A DNA stretch of 64,000 bases, taken from assembly GCF_001570725.1 (NCBI RefSeq), contig NZ_BCNV01000001.1, forward strand, positions 2,170,001 through 2,234,000, written 5' to 3'. How positions within the stretch are numbered: position 1 is the first letter of the stretch; every line of letters starts with the position of its first letter. The DNA comes from Paenibacillus amylolyticus (lineage in GTDB: Bacteria; Bacillota; Bacilli; Paenibacillales; Paenibacillaceae). This document shows positions 15,886 through 25,381 of the stretch, piece after piece. A model generated the notes under the pieces. The model was given only the letters and a program-made list of their open reading frames with translations. It did no database searches and had not been told where the DNA came from. The position numbers were made by a program, and so were the translations under genes.

Positions 15886-16545
15886 ATGCCAAAAAATACT
15901 TTCTTTCGTTTAGATGAAGCAAGGCGCGAGGACATATCGAATAGCGCTATGCAGCTTTTTGTTAATAACCTTTACGAGGATATATCTATGAAGATGGTTT
16001 TGGATAGTTTGTCCATGCACCCCGGAACATTTTATCGGTATTTTGAAGACAAAGATGACCTTTATTGTCACTTAATACGTAATGTGACCCAGAAAAGAGC
16101 TGCATATTTTAATAACAGTAATGAAGATTCCCTTTACAGCTATTTCCTTACTGGCTTATTTGGTAACGTAAATAGCATGGTGACCGAGCCACTGAATGAG
16201 TTGGAAATCAAATTGACTAAAACATTTTCATATATTCCTGAGGATATTTTGCTGAAAGTATATGTGAATGTGTTAAAGGGCGAGTCATTCCCTATGATCA
16301 AGGACATTTTACGCCGAATGAGGGTTGATGGATATCTAAGGCCTGATGTTGACGACGACCTGATTTCTTTTATGTTTGAGTCAATGCAGCTTAATTTAAT
16401 TATGTTTTTTAGAGAATTCGATATTAAGGACTCTAAGCTGCAACATAAGATCAGCAAGTACTTTGCTGAATTTATGGGGCATGGGCTGCTTGAAGATCAT
16501 AAATATTCTGAAATGGTTAGCGATCTCAAGGGGGAAAGAAAATGA
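15886..16545 (+). CDS. TetR-family transcriptional regulator
   Basis: 219 residues; AAGGAG lies six bases before the ATG. Residues about 10-57 are a TetR helix-turn-helix (ISMKMVLDSLSMHPGTFYRYFEDKDDLYCHLI). The C-terminal ligand domain is not one I can assign. The stop codon overlaps the start of the hydrolase gene by four bases (ATGA), so the two are translationally coupled. With the palindrome over its own start site, it most likely represses this two-gene unit until a small substrate of the hydrolase, or a related compound, binds. Confidence 0.92.
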   Translation: MPKNTFFRLDEARREDISNSAMQLFVNNLYEDISMKMVLDSLSMHPGTFYRYFEDKDDLYCHLIRNVTQKRAAYFNNSNEDSLYSYFLTGLFGNVNSMVTEPLNELEIKLTKTFSYIPEDILLKVYVNVLKGESFPMIKDILRRMRVDGYLRPDVDDDLISFMFESMQLNLIMFFREFDIKDSKLQHKISKYFAEFMGHGLLEDHKYSEMVSDLKGERK

Positions 16546-17678
16546 AAACCTATGACGTATTTCCAGAACCAATTGGCGGCTATACTGTCGGTCGAACCCA
16601 GATAGATTTTGAATACACGGCATCAGATTACTCCAAAAGAGAACTGACCGCTTTTGTGTACTATCCGTCTGACAGTAGCGAAGGTAAGACTACATCAACG
16701 TACATGTTTCCTGAAGTCTACGAGATGTTTAATGAGCAGCCACTTGTCACTGCGTTGAAGGATGTTTTCTCTATAGATATCAAGACACAGTGTTACGACG
16801 ACCTTGCTCTCTCCGGGAAGGAAAAGCGCTATCCCGTGTTATTCTATGTTTGCGGCGGGGGTGGTTCTCCAGAATGGGGTACAGTGCTCTGTACAGACTT
16901 GGCAAGCATGGGGTATGTTGTGGTGAGCATCGGCCATCAGAATAGCACGATGTATAAACGTAAAGATGGGCGCCTGTTTAATGTATCCAAGGATTTTTCC
17001 GATGTCATTACAGCGTTTGGTGAAGATCCAGAGATGCTGGCGTTGACTGGTAAGATGGAGATGCGTCCTGACGATGAAACTGCCATTGAGATGTGCCGTA
17101 ACGTGCTTGCACTACCGATACTTTCCAAGATAACAGAGTACAGTGAATCACAGGCAGAAGATGTAAGGTATGTAGCCGATTACCTTTACAAACTGGACTC
17201 TGGAGAGCTGAATTCCATCTTTAAGGGTAGATTGCTGCTTGACATCGGCATGGGTATAGTCGGACATTCTTATGGAGGGCCTACGACGGCGATGGTTTGC
17301 CGGGATGACGACCGGTTCGCCTGCGGGATTGGCTTGGATAGCGGTGCGTTTGGACTTCTTGACAGCGATCTTAAGAAACCCTTCTTGTTCCTGTTTTGTG
17401 AACCTAACTATAATATGAATGCGGTTATTGGCGCTAACAATAGCATGGAAACCTATTATTTCTCAGTTGATCGTGTTGCACATTTGGATTACTGTGACAT
17501 CGTGTTTACCAGTGTTAATGAGGAACTCAGAGGTGAACGGGATGCTGTGGAGATGCGAAATCTTGTTACAGACTATGCGAAGAACTTTTTTGATCATTAC
17601 ATACTACAGAAGACAACAAGTGTGGAAAGTCTGGCATACGATGGTGTGGAATTGATCAATAAGACCAGCAAAAAGTGA
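16542..17678 (+). CDS. Alpha/beta hydrolase, PAF-acetylhydrolase-like
   Basis: 378 residues with no signal peptide. The nucleophile elbow is GHSYGG (Ser243), the likely acid is Asp266 in GLDSGAF, and a histidine in RVAHLDYCD probably completes the triad. The oxyanion region is FYVCGGGGSPEWG (102-113). The arrangement around the elbow and the size resemble the platelet-activating-factor acetylhydrolase/dienelactone-hydrolase group of carboxylester hydrolases. It is co-transcribed with, and overlaps, the TetR gene, so its activity is probably induced by its substrate. The natural ester is unknown. Confidence 0.82.
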   Translation: MKTYDVFPEPIGGYTVGRTQIDFEYTASDYSKRELTAFVYYPSDSSEGKTTSTYMFPEVYEMFNEQPLVTALKDVFSIDIKTQCYDDLALSGKEKRYPVLFYVCGGGGSPEWGTVLCTDLASMGYVVVSIGHQNSTMYKRKDGRLFNVSKDFSDVITAFGEDPEMLALTGKMEMRPDDETAIEMCRNVLALPILSKITEYSESQAEDVRYVADYLYKLDSGELNSIFKGRLLLDIGMGIVGHSYGGPTTAMVCRDDDRFACGIGLDSGAFGLLDSDLKKPFLFLFCEPNYNMNAVIGANNSMETYYFSVDRVAHLDYCDIVFTSVNEELRGERDAVEMRNLVTDYAKNFFDHYILQKTTSVESLAYDGVELINKTSKK

Positions 17679-17746
17679 CATAACCGAGAGGCTACTGATT
17701 AATATATGTAAATTAATGCATGTCCAAGAGCTAGCCGTACAGACGC

Positions 17747-17781
17747 AGAGCCGCTAACCCTATTACGCGGTTATCGGCTCT
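17747..17781. terminator. Hairpin between convergent genes
   Basis: AGAGCCG-C-TAACC pairs with GGTTA-T-CGGCTCT, with one internal mismatch. There is no clear T run; it may serve both strands. Confidence 0.55.
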
Positions 17782-17822
17782 CTGATATTACAAATTCACA
17801 TCCTGGTTCCAATATCTGACGC

Positions 17823-18161
17823 TTATTCGGACTTAGTCCCGCCAGTGTTTACTTCGCTTCCAGGCTCCATCAACATGATATGACATTCTTTTTCGGCGGA
17901 AGGCTTGATCTCAACTCCCTTGGGAACAATGTACATCTCACCTTTAGCAATCTTCACTTGCCCATCACGAAAATCAATAATCATTTCCCCTTCGAGCACA
18001 AAAAATAACTTGTCAGTCTCTTCATGAACGTGCCACTCAAAATCTCCAGCAATCTTAACGATCTTAAACTGATAGTCATTCATTTCACCAATGAGTTTCG
18101 GAGACCAAAGATCGTTTAATTTCGAAAATTCCTCATTTAATTTAATAGCTTGATAGTGCAT
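17823..18161 (-). CDS. Small cupin-domain protein
   Basis: 112 residues when started at the second ATG (18161), which has AGGAGG seven bases upstream; the first ATG (18167) lies too close to that site. It is a single cupin barrel: FEWHVHEETDKLFFVLEGEMIIDF supplies motif 1 with His, His and Glu ligands, and GEMYIVPKGVEIKPSAEKECHIML supplies motif 2. Such proteins bind a metal and act as isomerases, dioxygenases or sugar-binding proteins; no activity can be assigned. The next gene upstream on this strand is the AraC regulator (73 bases away), so they may share a transcript. Confidence 0.85.
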   Translation of the reverse strand: MHYQAIKLNEEFSKLNDLWSPKLIGEMNDYQFKIVKIAGDFEWHVHEETDKLFFVLEGEMIIDFRDGQVKIAKGEMYIVPKGVEIKPSAEKECHIMLMEPGSEVNTGGTKSE

Positions 18162-18240
18162 CGTCATTCCTCCTGTGTATTCATCCTATATGTTCAGTAT
18201 ACTGATCTAAGCTTTGGTATAACATGGATGCCTGTTGAAA

Positions 18241-19068
18241 TCAGGATGGATTATTGATGAACTTCTGGCGATACTCAGTAGGAGAAATACCATTTTGTTT
18301 CTTGAACACTCTACTAAAATAGAAGGGATCAGCAATGCCAACGGTTTCGGCAATGTGTTTTACAGACGCGTCACTTGCAGACAACATTTGTTGCGCCATA
18401 TTTATACGATATTTCAATATATAATCTGCTGGCCCCATGCCCGCATGTCTTCTAAATACATAAGAAATTCGATTGCGATTCACATTATATAGCTCTGCGA
18501 GCGATGTTACTGTCAGGCTATGATCATAGTTTTCATGAATATGAGTAGAGACCCGTTCGAATAAAGCATCTGATTCATTACTATTTTGCCGATGATCCAC
18601 ACATATTAAGGCCTCATTCAGCACATCGCGGAACAGCATCTCGGTCTGAAACTTTGACATGCCTCCACGCTGATTATACACATGCCATAAACGCGTAATT
18701 AGTTCGATCAGACGAGGGGATTGACCCGTTGATAATTCAAAATGCTGATGGGAAAAGCTTGATTCATCGAGATCTGAACTACATATTCGGTATAAAACAA
18801 GGATGTATTCCCAGTCGTTTTTATTAAACACGGTTTGGTCCAGTTTCATTTTCGCACCCCCGTGCACAACTTTTCCTGGTGAGAAGATATAGGGCGTACC
18901 ATCAAATTGGAATTGAATCTTTCCTGTCAGAGGAAATACAAATCCAGGAAAAGAATCGGTATAGTCAGCGTGGGGCACGCCTGGATTTCTAGCATATCGA
19001 TATATTCCTTCTACTTGAAAAGGAATGTGTGCAAAATGCGCTGCTAATTGATTCACATCTACTTTCAC
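18241..19068 (-). CDS. AraC-family regulator with N-terminal cupin, Fur-controlled
   Basis: 275 residues; CGAGGT precedes the ATG. The N-terminal half (to about 160) is a beta-rich AraC-binding domain (GFVFPLTGKIQFQFDG). The C-terminal 100 residues are two helix-turn-helix motifs (VTSLAELYNVNRNRISYVFR and VKHIAETVGIADPFYFSRVFKK). Its promoter region holds a perfect Fur box, so the gene should be switched on in iron limitation. Fur-controlled AraC regulators of this kind often drive siderophore uptake genes, yet no transporter is adjacent. Targets could be distant, or include the cupin gene downstream. Confidence 0.88.
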   Translation of the reverse strand: MKVDVNQLAAHFAHIPFQVEGIYRYARNPGVPHADYTDSFPGFVFPLTGKIQFQFDGTPYIFSPGKVVHGGAKMKLDQTVFNKNDWEYILVLYRICSSDLDESSFSHQHFELSTGQSPRLIELITRLWHVYNQRGGMSKFQTEMLFRDVLNEALICVDHRQNSNESDALFERVSTHIHENYDHSLTVTSLAELYNVNRNRISYVFRRHAGMGPADYILKYRINMAQQMLSASDASVKHIAETVGIADPFYFSRVFKKQNGISPTEYRQKFINNPS

Positions 19069-19135
19069 ATTTCGTACCTCGTTTCAAAAGTGTTTGCTGG
19101 TCATGCTGAGATAAATTACTGTGAAACTAACTTCA

Positions 19136-19164
19136 ACACTATTGATAATCATTATCACTGTCAA
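19136..19164 (-). promoter_or_regulatory. Promoter of the AraC gene with perfect Fur box in its spacer
   Basis: Read leftward, -35 TTGACA (19164-19159), 17-base spacer, weak -10 TAGTGT (19141-19136). TGATAATCATTATCA (19143-19157) is an exact Fur 7-1-7 palindrome lying inside the spacer. Confidence 0.8.
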
Positions 19165-19346
19165 CATATAAAATGAAAAATGATGCTTTTGGCTCCGCTC
19201 AAACTAGCATTAAACGGTTCCATGCGGGGTAACCGAACCAACATAGCGAATGCGGAAGCACTTTTTTTAAAATATGGGCAATGGGATCGATCTTGTGTTA
19301 ACATGTGCACTAACTAATCCAATTGCATGTTTAAGAAGGGGAACTT

Positions 19347-20816
19347 ATGTCAATTCGAATCAAAATGCTGCTGTCTTTCACGGGCATGCTCGTTATAAGT
19401 CTGTTGTTCATCCTGCTTACGGCAAGCCTATACACGATTGCGGCTACGGGGGATCTGCAGAGTTTTCGCGATATCTACAAGGTGCATTATCAGATCAATC
19501 CACTGACTGAACAGGGAGAATCGATCTTTCAAGAGATGAAGTTTCTGGCCAAAAATGACCCGGACGACCTGCAGAACAAGATTTTGTTGCGTGAATATGA
19601 CATGAAGCTTCGAGCTGAGAAGTCAGGACTCTACGTCAGACGGGAGAATAGTCAGATCTTCGAATCACTGACGTTTAACCAGCCAGAACTGAAGCAAGCA
19701 CTGCCTGCCTATGACCTTAACAATTACCAGATTCGGAGCACCTTCAATATTGGTGAGCGATTCTACGCGTATGCGAAATTTGATTTTCAATATTCAGATG
19801 GGGAACGGGGGAGTATCTTCGTCATTCGTGAGAAAAGTCCCTTTGCGGAACTTACTCGCAAGCTGCTCCCTGTGATGTCACTCCTGCTTATCGGTGTCCT
19901 CATTATTACCAATCTGCTCTTGTTCCGCTGGATCACTCGTAGCTTCATTAAGCCTCTGAGTCAACTACGAAGTTCAGCCGAACATATTAAAGAGGGCAAT
20001 CTATCCTTTCAGCTTCAGCTAAACTCCAATGACGAAGTTGGGCAACTCAGCGAAGCGTTTGAGAGCATGCGGAATCAATTGCAGCGCTCCTATGCGTTAC
20101 GCCAACAGGACGAAGCGAACCGCAAAGAGCTCATCTCTAACATTTCGCATGATCTCCGTACGCCAATTACCAATATCAAAGGTTATATTGAGGGTATTCG
20201 TGACGGAGTGGCTAATACGCCTGAGAAAATGGAGAGTTACGTTAATATCATTCACTCCAAAGCAGTTAGCATGGACAAGCTGGTGGATGAACTGTTTTTG
20301 TATTCAAAGCTCGACTTAAACCAAGAGCCTTTCCTGTTCAAAACAGTTGATCTCGCTGATTTCCTTGAAGATAGCATTGAAGAGCTGAGATACGATCTGG
20401 AGGATAAAGGCGTTTCCTTAGAGTGGAATAATCAGGTGTCTGGTCCCGCTATGGCTGCTGTGGATCCAGAGAAGTTAAAACGTACCGTTGTTAATGTGGT
20501 CGATAATGCACTCAAATACATGGAGAATGAACACAAACAATTCGAGATTACACTTCAAGCTGATGAGACTTGGATTACGATGGCGTTTAAAGACAATGGC
20601 AGGGGAATAGCCGAAGAAGCACTACCTTTTATATTTGAACGCTTCTATCGTGCAGAACAATCCCGCAATTCCTCAACGGGCGGAAGTGGGCTCGGGCTGG
20701 CCATTGCCCGCCAAATCATTGATGGACATGGGGGCTTCATCTGGGCAGAAAGCCAGCCCAATGAGGGCACGAGCATATATATCAAACTGAAACGGCTGAA
20801 TGAAGAGAGGGACTAA
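19347..20816 (+). CDS. Sensor histidine kinase (two-component)
   Basis: 489 residues; AAGGGGAAC precedes the ATG. It has a transmembrane segment at about 7-32, an extracytoplasmic sensor of about 140 residues, a second segment at about 173-195, and HAMP at 195-248. The HisKA domain carries the phosphorylated His268 in NISHDLRTPI. The ATPase domain has its N box near NVVDNALKYM, then DNGRGI, and GGSGLGLAI as G2 box. It shares a transcript with the response regulator six bases downstream, an inverted order (kinase first). The signal is unknown. The SLH and ankyrin genes that follow may be regulated targets. Confidence 0.95.
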   Translation: MSIRIKMLLSFTGMLVISLLFILLTASLYTIAATGDLQSFRDIYKVHYQINPLTEQGESIFQEMKFLAKNDPDDLQNKILLREYDMKLRAEKSGLYVRRENSQIFESLTFNQPELKQALPAYDLNNYQIRSTFNIGERFYAYAKFDFQYSDGERGSIFVIREKSPFAELTRKLLPVMSLLLIGVLIITNLLLFRWITRSFIKPLSQLRSSAEHIKEGNLSFQLQLNSNDEVGQLSEAFESMRNQLQRSYALRQQDEANRKELISNISHDLRTPITNIKGYIEGIRDGVANTPEKMESYVNIIHSKAVSMDKLVDELFLYSKLDLNQEPFLFKTVDLADFLEDSIEELRYDLEDKGVSLEWNNQVSGPAMAAVDPEKLKRTVVNVVDNALKYMENEHKQFEITLQADETWITMAFKDNGRGIAEEALPFIFERFYRAEQSRNSSTGGSGLGLAIARQIIDGHGGFIWAESQPNEGTSIYIKLKRLNEERD

Positions 20817-20822
20817 TAAGTA

Positions 20823-21515
20823 ATGGCAAACATCTTGATCATTGAAGACGAAACAACGATTGCGGAACTGGAACGGGATTATTTTGAGCTCAACGGATTT
20901 TCTGTGGATCTCTGCCATACTGGAGATGAAGGCCTGAAGCAAGCACTGGAGGGGGACTACAATCTGATCATTGTTGATCTGATGCTTCCGGGACTCGACG
21001 GTTTCGAATGTTGTAGACGCATTCGTGAGGTGAAGGAGGTGCCCATCCTTGTCGTTTCCGCGAAAAAGGAAGAAATCGATAAGATCCGGACGTTCAATCT
21101 GGGAGTTGATGACTTTATTACAAAACCGTTTAGCCCAAGTGAGTTGGTTGCACGAGCAAAGGCTCATTTGACCCGATACGAGAGACTGCTTGGCAAAAAT
21201 AAACCAGCCGAGCAGGATGAAATCCACATTCGCGGGCTTCACATTGACAAAGGATCACGGCGCGTTTTCGTTAATGGCGAAGAGGTGGCGATTACAACGA
21301 AGGAGTTCGAGCTACTAGTCTTTCTTGCGAGTCATCCCAATCGTGTATTCAGCAAATCCGATCTGTTTGAGCGCATTTGGGGCATGGATTCCACCGGAGA
21401 CATTGCAACGGTTACCGTCCATATTCGCAAACTGCGCGGGAAGCTGGAGACAGACCCCAAAAATCCGGAGTATATTGAAACCGTCTGGGGCGCAGGTTAC
21501 CGGTTCACTGCATAA
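20823..21515 (+). CDS. OmpR/PhoB-family response regulator
   Basis: 230 residues. The receiver domain has the acidic pair in IIEDE (Glu8, Asp9), the phosphorylated Asp52 in LIIVDLMLPG, and Lys101 in FITKPFSP. Residues about 130-228 are a winged-helix DNA-binding domain (TTKEFELLVFLASHPNRVFSKSDLFERIWG ... VTVHIRKLRGKLE). It is the cognate partner of the kinase directly upstream. OmpR-type proteins bind direct repeats near promoters. Confidence 0.96.
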   Translation: MANILIIEDETTIAELERDYFELNGFSVDLCHTGDEGLKQALEGDYNLIIVDLMLPGLDGFECCRRIREVKEVPILVVSAKKEEIDKIRTFNLGVDDFITKPFSPSELVARAKAHLTRYERLLGKNKPAEQDEIHIRGLHIDKGSRRVFVNGEEVAITTKEFELLVFLASHPNRVFSKSDLFERIWGMDSTGDIATVTVHIRKLRGKLETDPKNPEYIETVWGAGYRFTA

Positions 21516-21581
21516 GTTTCGTGAAAATTTAGAGCCAGTTTATTTTTTGTTAATAACTTTGTCCTTGGGAGTTTCTTTTTG

Positions 21582-21623
21582 TCCTCTATTCTATAGATAC
21601 AGGCAACTACAACCTATAGAGGA
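21582..21623 (+). promoter_or_regulatory. Possible RBS-sequestering hairpin before the SLH gene
   Basis: TCCTCTAT (21582-21589) is complementary to ATAGAGGA (21616-21623), which contains the start of the Shine-Dalgarno AGAGGAGG for the ATG at 21635. Pairing would hide the ribosome site. Confidence 0.4.
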
Positions 21624-21634
21624 GGAATTCAACC

Positions 21635-23143
21635 ATGAATTCTACAACCCGCAAAATCGCTACATTTCTAACTATAACTGCATTAGCTACAACAGTGTTC
21701 CCGTTAACTGCGAATCAAGTACATGCAGCTACATACGTTACTAACATTGCGGCAACAACCACACAGCTTACCCAACAACAGATTGAAGCTGCTATCAAGG
21801 ATCTAAATAGCTTGGGGATCATGAACGGATATGCAGATCAATCCATGGGTGAACATCGAGCGATTACCCGTGCTGAACTAGCTTCATTGGTTTTCAAAAC
21901 GTTTAATTTGGAGAGCAAGACGGGAGAAACCGTAGAACTAACAGATGTCAATCCCAATGCATGGTATGCGCCATATGCGTCAAAGCTGGTTGAACTCGGC
22001 ATCATGCAGGCGAACGATGGACAATTCAATCCGCAAACTCAAGTGTCGGATGCTGAACTCGAACAGGTCGTATCTAAAGCGATGCAACGTGATGTAAAGT
22101 CTGTTCACCATTGGATGAGCGCGTTTTACTCCGAGAACGGTTCAGCAACCCGTGGCGAAACAGCGGTACTACTGCAAACTGCACACCAAGCTATTCCTTC
22201 GGAGCAAGCTCAGATTGAGAGCGTTCGATCGCTGAACGCCATTACGTTAATTGTAACTTTTGCCAAACCGCTGATAGCGGCTGATGAGGCTTTTGCCAAG
22301 GCACAAACGGACTTTGCGTTTAGTGGTGAACTGACGTTAACCAATATGCCCCGCTTGAAAACAGGGTCAATTGCAACTTACATCGTTCCAACGTCCGTTC
22401 AAGATGCTGGTGAAGTGTACAACCTGACTTACAAAGGCCAAGACGCTGGGTCCTTTGAAGGCAGTGGCACGAAAATAAACATGACAACGGCTAGTCAAGT
22501 AACGAATGATACATTCGAGATTGAAGCACTGCAAGTGAACGGTGTAGTGGATTATGGTTACATTATTTCGGCTTACAGCGGTGGTCGAGGAGCTAATGCA
22601 TTCGTGCTGAATGATCAAGAGCTAGCAGGAGGCAAAACGGTTCAAATCATCTCTTCCATGCAAGCAAGACAAGTTGTAATTACGCCAGAAGGTGGCGAGC
22701 CGATCGTTGCCAGATATGTTCCGTTCACGCAATCCACAGATGGCAAACAAGAACCGAAGTTCCGTTTGCCTGAAGGACAAACACTGAAATCAGGTGTCAC
22801 ATATACGGTTTCTTCGGATTGGGCGAACATCGAGAATGCTTCATTTACGGCGAAATCGTTTGATGCACTAGTGATTGCAAGTGCTCAAGCAGTCAGCGAA
22901 ACCTCCATTGAAGTTACGCTTGACCAGGACCCTGGGGATGAACTGTTTTCTGGTCGAAGTGTAACGTTAACTTCAGCTAGCGGGGATGTTCTGACGGCCA
23001 CTTATAAATATTCAAGTCGAAAAGGTGCGACGGGTGTATTTGACCTAACGAATGATGGAAAGTTGACTCCGGGTACTACGTATACAATAAACCCAGTTGG
23101 GGATTGGAGTATCGCTTCTTCAGTCACCTTGACACTGGAGTAA
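21635..23143 (+). CDS. S-layer homology (SLH) domain protein
   Basis: 502 residues; GAGGAGG precedes the ATG. A signal peptide ends near VHAATY (residue 33). Two SLH repeats cover about 50-145 (AIKDLNSLGIMNGYAD...ITRAELASLVFKTF and WYAPYASKLVELGIMQ...QVSDAELEQVVSKAM); a third is degenerate. These anchor proteins to pyruvylated cell-wall polymers. The remainder (about 190-500) looks like three Ig-like beta domains, each opening with a phrase such as SVRSLNAITLIVTFAKPL or AQAVSETSIEVTLDQDP. Many Paenibacillus surface proteins are built this way. It lies downstream of the two-component genes and 10 bases before the ankyrin lipoprotein, with which it is surely co-transcribed. Confidence 0.88.
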   Translation: MNSTTRKIATFLTITALATTVFPLTANQVHAATYVTNIAATTTQLTQQQIEAAIKDLNSLGIMNGYADQSMGEHRAITRAELASLVFKTFNLESKTGETVELTDVNPNAWYAPYASKLVELGIMQANDGQFNPQTQVSDAELEQVVSKAMQRDVKSVHHWMSAFYSENGSATRGETAVLLQTAHQAIPSEQAQIESVRSLNAITLIVTFAKPLIAADEAFAKAQTDFAFSGELTLTNMPRLKTGSIATYIVPTSVQDAGEVYNLTYKGQDAGSFEGSGTKINMTTASQVTNDTFEIEALQVNGVVDYGYIISAYSGGRGANAFVLNDQELAGGKTVQIISSMQARQVVITPEGGEPIVARYVPFTQSTDGKQEPKFRLPEGQTLKSGVTYTVSSDWANIENASFTAKSFDALVIASAQAVSETSIEVTLDQDPGDELFSGRSVTLTSASGDVLTATYKYSSRKGATGVFDLTNDGKLTPGTTYTINPVGDWSIASSVTLTLE

Positions 23144-23153
23144 AGGAGGCAGT

Positions 23154-23858
23154 ATGAGTAAATCGCTGATCATCGTTGTCCTGATAAGCAGTATGTTGAT
23201 CGTTCAAGGCTGCGTGCCTGAAATGAGAAACGACTCCAGTGTGGAGGAAAAGGCCATGACTTCAGCAGATGAGCAGCTGTTCAAGGCAGTAGAGGACAGC
23301 GATACTGAACGCATCGAACAAATGATTCAAGCAGGTGCCAATATCAATGCTCAAGGTCAGAGTGGACGAACCGCTACAATGATTGCAACCTACAATAATG
23401 ATCTAACATCGGCTAAAGTGTTAATTGAAGCGGGGGCAGATGTGAATATACAGGACGATATGCAAAACACCCCGTTTCTGTATGCTGGCGCTGAAGGATA
23501 CTTGGATATTTTGAAGCTGACAATCGAGGCGGGAGCGGACCCAGCGATAACGAATCGATATGGAGGGACAGCACTCATTCCAGCTTCGGAGCATGGATAT
23601 GTGGATGTAGTGAAAGAACTACTGACTCAAACTTCGGTGGATGTGGACCATGTGAATCAATTGGGATGGACAGCACTACTCGAAGCAATCATTCTTAACG
23701 ATGGCAATGTACAGCAGCAGGAGACGATACTATTACTCATTGAACACGGAGCAGATGTCAACATACCGGATCGTGATGGGATATCACCACTCAGTCACGC
23801 GAAGAATAAAGGCTTTAAGGAAATTGAAGAGATTTTGGTTGGGGCTGGTGCGAGGTAG
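23154..23858 (+). CDS. Ankyrin-repeat lipoprotein
   Basis: 234 residues; AAAGGAGG precedes the ATG. The signal peptide ends in the lipobox VQGC (Cys20), so this is a membrane-anchored, extracytoplasmic protein. From about residue 40 it holds five ankyrin repeats (ERIEQMIQAGANINAQGQSGRTATMIA, SAKVLIEAGADVNIQDDMQNTPFLYA, and others), ending in EEILVGAGAR. Ankyrin repeats are protein-binding. The SLH protein encoded just upstream is the obvious partner, which would link membrane and wall, but that is inference. Confidence 0.9.
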   Translation: MSKSLIIVVLISSMLIVQGCVPEMRNDSSVEEKAMTSADEQLFKAVEDSDTERIEQMIQAGANINAQGQSGRTATMIATYNNDLTSAKVLIEAGADVNIQDDMQNTPFLYAGAEGYLDILKLTIEAGADPAITNRYGGTALIPASEHGYVDVVKELLTQTSVDVDHVNQLGWTALLEAIILNDGNVQQQETILLLIEHGADVNIPDRDGISPLSHAKNKGFKEIEEILVGAGAR

Positions 23859-23948
23859 CAATAGTTTAGGGTCAAAGAGATAAAACATAGAATGTTGAGT
23901 TTTCGGCGGGGAATGGGCCCGGTCCAGATCATCGTACCACACACAAAA

Positions 23949-23971
23949 GCCGCTATAATAGCGGCTTTTTG
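23949..23971 (+). terminator. Repeated-type terminator, copy 2
   Basis: GCCGCTAT (23949-23956) pairs with ATAGCGGC (23958-23965), then five T. It lies between convergent genes. Confidence 0.8.
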
Positions 23972-24048
23972 TAGTATAAAGAACCAAGTCCACATCCAAG
24001 CAAGAACAGGATTAGAACATACATTGTATTCAATTGGATGATATATAT

Positions 24049-24915
<867 letters not shown>

Positions 24916-25077
24916 TTATAGCATGTCTTTATTATGGCACTCCTGATCCAAAAACAGATATCTAATTTGTCTTATATGTTTGCCTAATCCTCTCAAAAAA
25001 AACACAGAATAAAGTTATTCAGGAATGACATCATAAAGAAGTAGTATATATCTCAATTCCAGAGGAGGATACCTTTT

Positions 25078-25206
25078 ATGGCTAACCAGAAGAAACGAAA
25101 AGAAGCTGCCTGGAAGTCACGAAAGCAAGAACAGCATCCCCATGGTAAAATCAAATCGCTAAAAGAATTGTCCAGCGAATATGAAGAGAAACATACTACA
25201 AGTTAA
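25078..25206 (+). CDS. Small basic protein, 42 residues
   Basis: An ATG at 25078 follows AGAGGAGG by nine bases, and a terminator (25211-25245) follows the TAA at 25204. The product is very polar: it begins MANQKKRKEAAWKSRKQEQ and ends KELSSEYEEKHTTS, with about 11 Lys/Arg, 3 His and one Trp, and no hydrophobic segment. I do not recognise a family. The strong ribosome site, tidy terminator and isolation make it a genuine small gene rather than chance. The basic N-terminal half could bind nucleic acid, but that is only a guess. Confidence 0.7.
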   Translation: MANQKKRKEAAWKSRKQEQHPHGKIKSLKELSSEYEEKHTTS

Positions 25207-25210
25207 GCAA

Positions 25211-25245
25211 AAGACTGTCGGAGAACATACCGGCAGTCTTTCTTT
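25211..25245 (+). terminator. Terminator after the small basic gene
   Basis: AAGACTGTCGG (25211-25221) pairs with CCGGCAGTCTT (25230-25240) with one wobble, then a T-rich tail. Confidence 0.85.
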
Positions 25246-25277
25246 ACCTTTATAGATAACATGTGATTTCCCGTTCT

Positions 25278-25322
25278 AAAAACGAATGAACAACACTTGG
25301 AATATCCATATAGTTCGTAAAT
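25278..25322. promoter_or_regulatory. Candidate tandem PurR boxes (PurBox)
   Basis: The downstream box ATAGTTCGTAAAT (25310-25322) is, in reverse, a 12 of 13 match to AWWWCCGAACWWT. An inverted weaker copy containing ACGAATGAAC begins at 25278. Taken as 14-base boxes they are 17 bases apart, the arrangement used by Bacillus PurR, and lie just upstream of the -35. Confidence 0.5.
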
Positions 25323-25346
25323 AACTGTGAACAAATCGTTAATTCG

Positions 25347-25375
25347 TTGACATTACATGTTATTTTTATTAGAAT
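25347..25375 (+). promoter_or_regulatory. SigA promoter of the purine permease
   Basis: TTGACA (25347-25352), 17-base spacer, TAGAAT (25370-25375). Transcription would start near 25382, giving a leader of about 168 bases. Confidence 0.85.
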
Positions 25376-25381
25376 ACGAAA

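Noticed and set aside
19143-19157. Fur control of the histidine kinase operon
   Set aside because: The box is about 190 bases from the kinase start and lies within the spacer of a promoter reading the other way; a plus-strand promoter there is weak.
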